DNA from: Chitinispirillaceae bacterium | GTDB taxonomy: Bacteria; Fibrobacterota; Chitinivibrionia; Chitinivibrionales; Chitinispirillaceae | Assembly (NCBI GenBank): GCA_016929595.1 | Contig: JAFGIN010000027.1 | Coordinates: 62,001-126,000, forward strand | Length of the DNA stretch: 64,000 nt | Reading direction: 5' to 3' | Shown here: in pieces, positions 57,686 to 64,000 of the stretch | Numbering within the stretch: the stretch's first letter is position 1 | Layout of the letters: each line of letters opens with the position of its first letter | The notes under the pieces: model-generated | The model's input: only the letters and a program-made list of their open reading frames with translations | Told to the model about the DNA's origin: nothing | The model's database searches: none | Translations under genes and position numbers: made by a program

Positions 57686-58066
57686 TTGGACGAATGGAGA
57701 AATATAATTGTTCCAGAAATGATGTGGAATTTTTTGGATTACCAGCAACCAGCTCATTATCAATTAACGGCAGTAAAAATTTCAGTTCCGATAAGCACAG
57801 ATAGAACAGGTTTACAACCTAAGGACATGATCGAAATAAGAAAATTTTTTCTCAATGATGTTCGGCAACCGTTTCCAACACTCTCGACAAAAAACAATAC
57901 ATCACTTCAAGTATTATCACTCTGAACACAGCCGTAGCTAATGATTTCAGGCTCATATATTTCATCACGGCGGCTTCACATGGCAGCTATTTTCGATCTA
58001 TCGGGAAAAAAATTGATACCTATCAGATACAATTCAAATATCGACCTGAGAATTTTTATAGATTAA
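57686..58066 (+). pseudogene. Decayed 3' end of a secreted esterase with sorting tail
   Basis: On the + strand, frames interrupted by TGA (57923) and TAG (57935) still read as the end of an esterase domain, DEWRNIIVPEMMWNFL (compare WMPQMAWDFLKQF in the intact enzyme at 37563), followed by a linker and the secretion-tail hallmark IFDLSGKKL (57989-58015). The rest of the gene is absent. The sequence lies between two minus-strand genes, so it is a stranded remnant. Confidence 0.6.
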
Positions 58067-58224
58067 CGCCGGCAAGGGGGGCCGGGTCATTCAATTCAAG
58101 TAAGCATATAATTGCAAAGCCCTCAGGGGGCCCCCGTGAAAAACTTTTCGACCTTAACAGACCGTTGCCCGGGGGGTCCCAAAAAAAATTATAATTCGGG
58201 TACCTGTAGTGGAATCTCTGACGT
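58067..58224. other. G/C-rich patch downstream of the TolB/TPR gene
   Basis: Three poly-G/C tracts (near 58075-58087, the perfect GGGGGCCCCC palindrome at 58126-58135, and 58168-58180) stand out in AT-rich surroundings, spaced by roughly 45-50 bases. No gene is seen. Confidence 0.5.
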
Positions 58225-60600
58225 CTATTTTCCCGACAAGAAATCCAGGTGTCCTCTGATAGCCTGCACCAGCTCAAGATTATTCTGTGACATCGCCTCC
58301 ATCAGGGCTTTACGTTCTACCTGAAGTGCTTCAGGGATACGGTTCAAGTCTGTATAGACCCTTCCAAGCAGGAATAACGCGAGGGGATCTTTCTCGTTTG
58401 ATGTTCTGACAGCTATCTCAAGATGAATCAGAGCATCCTGAAAATTTTGTTTTTCTGCAAGGGCATGCCCCAGATTCCTCCGGATTTCAGAATTATCAGG
58501 CATTACCTCTGCGGCTTTTTTAAGATGTACAATAGCATCATTCGTATGACCTGATCCCGCTAGTAAAGTTCCAAGATTTGCATGAGCAACACAGTAATCA
58601 GGATTCAACTTAACTGCGCGTTTAAATTGCAGTATCGCATCCCTGATATTACCCTTTGTATTCAATGCTTCACCCATATTATTATATGCTTCCGCATACT
58701 GCGGATTCAACGAAATCGCTTTCTTATAATGTATAATTGCATCATCAATCTTAGCATTTTCCATCAATGCCACTCCAAGGCTGTTGTATACCCGTGGATT
58801 ATCATGATCAAGCAGAAGTACCTTGTTCCATTCCTGTATAGCATTTTCATATTGACGGTTCTTCATAGCCTCCACAGCAAGATCGGTGTGTCTGGCATAA
58901 TCTGCAGCAGGTGCCAGAATCTTTTCGATCCCGCCAGAGGATGTGTTCAGAAATTCCGGAATATTTACCGCGCGATTTGATGCTGTTGCGTTCTCAATGA
59001 GAACAGGTGGGCTGTCCATCCCAGTGGAATCAATATGTGTCAGATACATTTGTGTAAAGGGTGAACGGCTTTTTGAAGAAAAAACCATCCACCGACTGTT
59101 TGGAGAAAAGCTGTGCCATGAATTCATAAGTGAAGTATTGCATCGCATACGACGAGCAGTTCCACCACCTGATGGCACAATAAATAATTGTCCATCAGGA
59201 CGCATAAGCAAACCATTTCGGGATTGCACAAAAACAATCCATCGTCCATCAGGAGATATTTTGGGAAATGAATTGCTCATCCCATTCTGTGATGCCCCAG
59301 GTACAGATTCGGAATTCCCCCCTCTTCCATTATTGAATGGTATCCTGTGCAGATCGTATTGTATCTGAGTTTCATTTGGATCATTTGCATACCGGGCAAG
59401 ACGATTATCTACAGGATATGCATCCCTCGCTTTTGCACGTACAAAAACCAGATAACTTCCATCAGGACTCCATACCGCATTTGCATGGACAAATGAAGTA
59501 TCATCAGCCCCGGGTAAATTGTGAAGTTTTTTTTCTTTGCAATCATACCAGACCAGAACACCCCGAGTTGGATAAAAAACCTGCAGAAACCGGTAATCAC
59601 TGAAATTCGCAACATAATAGCTCTGATGCAGGTCAACAGGATTTTTATACCGCTCATAATCGTTCTGATTAACCCCCGGGTCATTAACAGTTGTAATTAC
59701 ATAACGAGCATCAGGTGAGATCTGGGACATGAATCCAACCCGCAAGGTATTTCCCTGTTGACCCCGGAAATTACTCCATGAAACAATATCCTGGTTGCGA
59801 ATTAAAATGGATGGTTGAATTTTTACGATTGCATACAAACCCTTATCATTCCGGGGTCCATCCATATCCATTCCCAGTGTTCGTCCATCTGCCGAGAAAG
59901 AGTGGCAGTTAGCACAACTATGAATACCATCCATAACAAGGCGACTTTTTGTTTTGGAAATATCGCGAATTCTCCATGCAATCAGCGGTACAGCTTGCTG
60001 TGCAAGCGGTTTGATAACACCCTTTTCATTCTCTGATGGCATCAGCGGAACATCACGGTAAAAAATCGGTGCCCCAACAGAATCTCTTGAAATGGTGATC
60101 GTTACATTCCCTTCCGATATAACTCTTCCTGGTTTTTTCTTTTTATGACCAGTAATAATAATCTTTACTGGTCGATACCCGGATTGCACCTTGATTTTCT
60201 CCCACATAACAGAATCAGGTTTCCAGGTGTATGCAATTTCCTGTTCCCTGGACAGTACTGTTGGAGTATGTGATGATGCAACACAGCGTGGATCAATTTC
60301 TCCAGTCTGTAACCGTTCACCAGTGCAATAAACCTGAATCGAAGATGAACTGTTGTCGCAAAATGAAATGAAAATTTTCCAAAAGCTGCTTATCTCTGCA
60401 GTGTCCCGCCATATCCAGACTGGAGCAGGAAATTCAGGTGGAAAAACAGTTCCCTCAACAGGATAATCTATTTGGATACTTCCAACTGGTATCGATGTAT
60501 CCTGTGAACATGTTTGTTTAACAACAAATACGACTGTAATTAAAACGATAAGGAAAACGATGAGGATGCCTGAACGTTTCATTATTGAATTCACAGACAT
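58225..60600 (-). CDS. Exported TolB-type propeller protein with CxxCH haem motif and C-terminal TPRs
   Basis: A 791-residue protein. An N-terminal membrane/signal helix is followed by an Ig-like region (about 40-180). A CANCH motif (about residues 228-234, in IHSCANCHSFSADGRTLGMDMDG) follows, of the type that binds c-type haem. Then a PD40/TolB-like beta-propeller (about 240-560; VWSPDGSYLVFVRAKA, SPDGRWIVFVQSR, SPNSRWMVFSSKS). The C-terminal third has five or six TPRs (about 580-785; AIIHYKKAISLNPQYAEAYNNMGEAL is one). The ATG at 60600 is used; a GTG two codons upstream is possible and neither has a good ribosome site. The function is unknown; a redox-linked scaffold is possible. Confidence 0.8.
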   Translation of the reverse strand: MSVNSIMKRSGILIVFLIVLITVVFVVKQTCSQDTSIPVGSIQIDYPVEGTVFPPEFPAPVWIWRDTAEISSFWKIFISFCDNSSSSIQVYCTGERLQTGEIDPRCVASSHTPTVLSREQEIAYTWKPDSVMWEKIKVQSGYRPVKIIITGHKKKKPGRVISEGNVTITISRDSVGAPIFYRDVPLMPSENEKGVIKPLAQQAVPLIAWRIRDISKTKSRLVMDGIHSCANCHSFSADGRTLGMDMDGPRNDKGLYAIVKIQPSILIRNQDIVSWSNFRGQQGNTLRVGFMSQISPDARYVITTVNDPGVNQNDYERYKNPVDLHQSYYVANFSDYRFLQVFYPTRGVLVWYDCKEKKLHNLPGADDTSFVHANAVWSPDGSYLVFVRAKARDAYPVDNRLARYANDPNETQIQYDLHRIPFNNGRGGNSESVPGASQNGMSNSFPKISPDGRWIVFVQSRNGLLMRPDGQLFIVPSGGGTARRMRCNTSLMNSWHSFSPNSRWMVFSSKSRSPFTQMYLTHIDSTGMDSPPVLIENATASNRAVNIPEFLNTSSGGIEKILAPAADYARHTDLAVEAMKNRQYENAIQEWNKVLLLDHDNPRVYNSLGVALMENAKIDDAIIHYKKAISLNPQYAEAYNNMGEALNTKGNIRDAILQFKRAVKLNPDYCVAHANLGTLLAGSGHTNDAIVHLKKAAEVMPDNSEIRRNLGHALAEKQNFQDALIHLEIAVRTSNEKDPLALFLLGRVYTDLNRIPEALQVERKALMEAMSQNNLELVQAIRGHLDFLSGK

Positions 60601-60823
60601 ATGCACCGGGCGAGTTTCGGCAGTATATATGATTGCCTGAATAATTGGTTAAATAATTAAAAAACGAAGAAATTTGATTCAGCAGTAATTTTCCTTTATA
60701 CCCCTGAGTCACACAGAAAAAAATACATCTCTGCCATAAGAAAAATCACGAATCAACCATCTTAACAATTACTTAAGCGAATCTATCTGGCAGAGATGTT
60801 GTGTCAATGAGCTGAAAATCAAT

Positions 60824-61717
60824 TCATTTTCTTAGTGCAAAGTAAACTCCATTCACATTTTTTGAAGAATTGTATAATACTACAGAGTTCTTACCGGACA
60901 CATGCATCGTTGCAGGCATATTGGTTATCTTCTTTCCAAGAGCATTGTACAACTCCTGATGAGAATAGCTGTTTACGGGCATTACTATGGAAACAACATT
61001 CTTACGTTCATTTTTACCGATACCTGTCATGTACTTATCCTTTGTGGTCATCGTTACAGTGACATCAGCTTTCCCGCCTGGACTCTGGTATGCCTCGACA
61101 TTAAAGGAAACTTCATAAAAGGTTCCGATTTTCATACCTTTCTTTTCCCATGCGTCAAAATGGTTACCACATGTAATTACACCTTTAGTACGCTTGGATT
61201 TTCTTACACTCCAGTATTGCTGAAATGTTTTGTTGTCCCCGTCAATAGATGGACCTGTCCTCTGATTTTGATAGATATCGTATGTTCCGCTGTCAGTCTC
61301 AAAAGAACCCTTTGATCCAACCCCTGGCGGTCTCCAGTTACCCCAGCTCTCTATGATATAATACTCCACCAATGGATTTCTAAACCACCCATATATACTC
61401 AAGTACGAATTACCCTGAGGATTGTAATTTGCAGAATAGATCACCACCTGATCCCTTGATCCTGGTCGTATTCCTTTTCTAAACAGAATATTATTTACCT
61501 GTCCCCACTCACAACTGAAACTGCACCCCTCTTTAAGTGTCATAGTTCCAGATCCGTTATCTTTCCAGTATTCGACATAATAGTCGCCCTGTTTACCGGT
61601 TTTATATCCGCTGATAACGTCACCGACTTTTAATCCTTGTGCATTCACTAATGCTGAAACCTGAAGGAGTAACACAGACGGTATAATTAGAATCTTTTGG
61701 CTTAATCTCACAATCAT
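60824..61717 (-). CDS. GH11 endo-1,4-beta-xylanase, secreted
   Basis: About 297 residues. A signal peptide ending NAQ is followed by a GH11 jelly roll (about 30-225) with the nucleophile Glu in NPLVEYYIIESWG and the acid/base Glu in FNVEAYQSPGGKADVTV. The end (about 235-297, QELYNALGKKITNMPA...GVYFALRK) is a short sorting tail. Start choice: GGAGG stands just before, so the GTG at 61711 (seven bases away) may be the true start; the ATG at 61717 is only one base from it. A CATGGAC-N6-GTCCAC element lies 110 bases upstream of the ATG. Confidence 0.95.
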   Translation of the reverse strand: MIVRLSQKILIIPSVLLLQVSALVNAQGLKVGDVISGYKTGKQGDYYVEYWKDNGSGTMTLKEGCSFSCEWGQVNNILFRKGIRPGSRDQVVIYSANYNPQGNSYLSIYGWFRNPLVEYYIIESWGNWRPPGVGSKGSFETDSGTYDIYQNQRTGPSIDGDNKTFQQYWSVRKSKRTKGVITCGNHFDAWEKKGMKIGTFYEVSFNVEAYQSPGGKADVTVTMTTKDKYMTGIGKNERKNVVSIVMPVNSYSHQELYNALGKKITNMPATMHVSGKNSVVLYNSSKNVNGVYFALRK

Positions 61718-62126
61718 GCCTCCATAACTTTTAATAACTTTAAAAGTCGATCCTGACAACCTTTCTTAAAAATTTAGCCTATAAGGTATCTTTTTGCCTG
61801 GGTTTTGTTCTTCAGAATAAAAACTTTCATGGACCGGAATGTCCACGATATTTTCAGAAAATTTCCTTGAAAAAATGTTCCGGGACATGGTTTATACGAA
61901 ACAGCCCTCCACGACCGATCGGCAGTAATCCATAATTCCCGGAACACCAATGGTATATCATCAATATTTTCATATTAGATAATGGGTAGTTTTTATAAAC
62001 GAACTTATGCATCGAATCCGTAATGTATACTACTTTCCTACGGTATAAAGCATCGCCAGATTTTTGAATTGAATCATCCAATCGGTAGGTTATTACATTA
62101 CATCCTTCATCGATGCACAAGACCGG
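61718..62126. other. GH11 upstream region
   Basis: Promoter region of GH11 with one shared palindrome. A minus-strand frame at 61854-62120 has no family resemblance and is rejected. Confidence 0.5.
61828..61846 (+). promoter_or_regulatory. CATGGAC-N6-GTCCAC element, copy 5
   Basis: Spacer CGGAAT. About 110 bases upstream of the GH11 xylanase ATG on the minus strand, a distance very like that of copy 3 to the CE1 esterase (105). Confidence 0.7.
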
Positions 62127-63713
62127 TTATTTGGCTTCATAGAAAGTTATCTTCACACCTCCACTACCCATTTCCGGGCCGGAGCTTAAATATTTTGTTT
62201 CATTTAAAAAAGCATATTTACCATTGACACGTGTCTCAAATACCGGCACAAGTCCATTGCTTCCACAATTTCTCACAATAATAAGATCTGTGTCACTTGG
62301 AGCAAGCGTATATCTTGCATCAAGTCCTGAAAGCTGATAATCAGCTCCACCCGAAAGAATTTTTCCTTTTACACGTCCGCTGGTTGTCCCTCCGGTAATC
62401 GGAATTATGTTCCGGCTGCCTCGTTTACTGGCTCCAATGTTTATGGAAGAACCAAGCGTAACATTTTCTGTAAACACTTCAGCACCTTTCGATCCTGACA
62501 ATTTGAAGCATTCCCAGGTCTGATTGGGAACCCCCGAAGGATCCTTAATCTGTATTTTCTGGCTGGGATTTGTAACATTAGTGACATCATAAACTTCCAT
62601 GGTTATAGTCTTTGCAGCAGAGTCAATCTTTCTTGTTGCAGCATATTTTCCTGAATGTAACCATTTACATGAACTGGAGTTTGGTGCTTCAAAATCTAAA
62701 ACAACCCTCACATTCTTTTCTCCTGCAGGTGCAACACCGGCATTTCTCATTAATACCGGAGTATTGTCCTTAGTTCTAAAGATATTTATCTGCTCGACTT
62801 CAACAGACCCATTTGAAAGTGTCAATTCATAATCAAGTCCCCCACTCAGAATATCAGCGTTTAACTTCTCCCCTTTTATTGTTCCACTTTTTATATCAAA
62901 CTGTCTGCGTTGACCAAATTGCGTCAGTCCGACATCATGACAAGCACTGTACTGGAGAGTAATAGTAAATGAAGCACTGCCGGATTCTGGTGGTGGAATC
63001 CCCTCCGGCATGTAACAGGTCCATGAGGGGTCAGGTATAATCACCGCATTGTCCACTTGTATAGTTGACGTATCCTCAAGAGTAACCATCAGTCCGCTTA
63101 CATTATATGAATTTATTGCATGCCGTGAAGATCTGTAACCGTCTTTTGTAACTAATAGTGTATCAACAGATTTCAAATCAGAAGCTTCTTTACTTACTAA
63201 ACCATGACCGTTAGATTGATTCCTGTTACTTTGCAGTTTTTGCAGTACGTCACCACAGGAATTCTTTTTTTTATCTCTTGAAACAAAGCAAACAGCGCAT
63301 TTTTCCTGCTGCGATTCAAAAAGACAAACATAGACACCTTGTGAAAGATAAGGTGGAACAACTTTCCATACACCATAATCTAGCTTACCTGAGTGAATTA
63401 CGGCTTGTTGTTTACCAGAAAGATCAAAAATCCTGATGTTAACGATTCCTTCACTTTCATGATTTAAAATAAGTGAATTGATATCGCCAAAGGGCATTCT
63501 TTTTTTAAATTTGATTAAAGATGTAACACTGATATTGAATTTACCGTCAACATCAGTAACAGCCGAACCGCCCATTTTCAGTAATTTTACAGTGGCACCT
63601 TCAATCGCTTCCGATGTACGGAGATTTTTTACAACTCCTGATACTGTTATTGCAGATTGAGAGAAAGACGTGGCAAACAGAACTAAAACTAACATATGCA
63701 TTTTTTTAACCAC
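62127..63713 (-). CDS. Secreted protein with nested N-terminal module and two DUF3237 domains
   Basis: About 528 residues. Signal peptide (ends near SFSQS); regulatory-like strands (ITVSGVVKNLRTSEAIEGATVKLL) interrupted by a tail-like sandwich (about 70-135, VNIRIFDLSGKQQAVIHSG...SQGVYVCLFES) and resuming near 175-215 (LLVTKDGYRSSRHAI). Two DUF3237 barrels then follow (about 230-385 and 390-528), both with IKGEKLNADILSGGLDYEL / VRGKVKGKILSGGADYQL-type cores; the second ends in the family-typical VKITFYEAK. DUF3237 has no settled function. The GTG at 63713 follows AAGGAG by about ten bases and gives a signal peptide with Lys-Lys; the ATG at 63755 is less likely. Confidence 0.85.
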   Translation of the reverse strand: MVKKMHMLVLVLFATSFSQSAITVSGVVKNLRTSEAIEGATVKLLKMGGSAVTDVDGKFNISVTSLIKFKKRMPFGDINSLILNHESEGIVNIRIFDLSGKQQAVIHSGKLDYGVWKVVPPYLSQGVYVCLFESQQEKCAVCFVSRDKKKNSCGDVLQKLQSNRNQSNGHGLVSKEASDLKSVDTLLVTKDGYRSSRHAINSYNVSGLMVTLEDTSTIQVDNAVIIPDPSWTCYMPEGIPPPESGSASFTITLQYSACHDVGLTQFGQRRQFDIKSGTIKGEKLNADILSGGLDYELTLSNGSVEVEQINIFRTKDNTPVLMRNAGVAPAGEKNVRVVLDFEAPNSSSCKWLHSGKYAATRKIDSAAKTITMEVYDVTNVTNPSQKIQIKDPSGVPNQTWECFKLSGSKGAEVFTENVTLGSSINIGASKRGSRNIIPITGGTTSGRVKGKILSGGADYQLSGLDARYTLAPSDTDLIIVRNCGSNGLVPVFETRVNGKYAFLNETKYLSSGPEMGSGGVKITFYEAK

Positions 63714-63851
63714 AGGATTTTCACTCCTTAAAAAATGTTTCCGTTGCGAAACCATTCAAAATCCTCAGGTTTTGCAAACGATTCTGTATAATCTGATTTT
63801 TTATTCTAAATTCTTTTTTTCTATCATGAACAAATATAACTACTCTGATTG

Positions 63852-64000
63852 TCATGGTAGAATAAATGTCGAACCCGTTCCATTTTCAGAAAATGAATTA
63901 TCTTTTATTAAAGATTGATCGGCATTTTTATCGATAACAATACCGTAATTCTGGTTGTCAGTAAACGAGCAGTTTTCAATTTTGACATTCGCATCAACAT
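63852..64000 (-). CDS. 3' end of a right-handed beta-helix protein (partial)
   Basis: The last 49 codons of a minus-strand gene running off the window: reading IENCSFTDNQNYGIVIDK then SLIKDNSFSENGTGSTFILP and a TGA stop at 63852-63854. The alternating 'NxF...N..GI.I' pattern is that of parallel beta-helix (pectate-lyase/NosD-like) coils. No sorting tail follows. The start lies beyond 64000. Confidence 0.65.
   Translation of the reverse strand, partial: VDANVKIENCSFTDNQNYGIVIDKNADQSLIKDNSFSENGTGSTFILP

Noticed and set aside
61854-62120. Minus-strand frame of 88 codons upstream of GH11
   Set aside because: No signal peptide, no family resemblance, no ribosome site, and it occupies the promoter region of the xylanase.

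Overview
The window looks like a chromosomal stretch of a plant-polysaccharide-degrading member of the Fibrobacterota (Fibrobacter/Chitinispirillum-like). Evidence: two TIGR02147-type regulators (a family first defined as a Fibrobacter succinogenes paralogous group), a GH16 lichenase whose domain order closely follows the circularly permuted F. succinogenes enzyme, many secreted enzymes with C-terminal tails resembling type IX secretion sorting domains, and a Bat (von Willebrand factor A / TPR) operon. Base composition is moderately AT-rich. I saw no rRNA, tRNA, CRISPR array or intact insertion sequence.

Region 1 (about 0.5-15 kb, all + strand) is housekeeping and envelope: a patatin/BamA-like outer-membrane protein; a histidine-phosphoacceptor protein lacking an ATPase domain; a TPR lipoprotein; glutamate 5-kinase (proB); a DUF445 protein; then a tight, partly overlapping Bat operon (BatD-like/DUF4381 protein, BatA, BatB, BatC, an inserted alpha/beta hydrolase, BatD, BatE); and a complete small sensor histidine kinase.

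Region 2 (about 15-53 kb) is an extracellular carbohydrate-degradation island: expansin-like protein, GH43-like propeller enzyme, GH141-like beta-helix, GH43-CBM6, GH27, GH10 xylanase, CE1 esterase, CotH/lamin-tail protein, GH8, a modular esterase with a decayed duplicate end, a CE6-type acetyl esterase, a second modular esterase, an Ig/InlB-repeat surface protein, a GntR/LacI hybrid regulator, GH16 and a second CE1 esterase. Twice in this island a TIGR02147 regulator overlaps the start of a DUF2341/LamG lipoprotein gene, and a carbohydrate-active enzyme follows on the same strand.

Region 3 (about 53-64 kb) holds a CpxP-like protein / ECF sigma / anti-sigma operon, a CotH lipoprotein, a TolB-propeller-CxxCH-TPR protein, a GH11 xylanase, a protein with two DUF3237 domains, and the 3' end of a beta-helix protein running off the window.

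The most interesting signals are four. (1) A 19-bp element, CATGGAC-N6-GTCCAC, occurs five times, always between genes and always in the same orientation. Four copies sit in the upstream regions of xylan-related genes (GH10, CE1, CE6, GH11), suggesting an undescribed xylan regulon. (2) The repeated TIGR02147/LamG-lipoprotein/enzyme module. (3) A secretion-tail-like beta-sandwich nested inside an N-terminal carboxypeptidase-regulatory-like domain in four proteins that lack the usual C-terminal tail. (4) Several decayed gene ends and mobile-element remnants showing past domain shuffling in the island.
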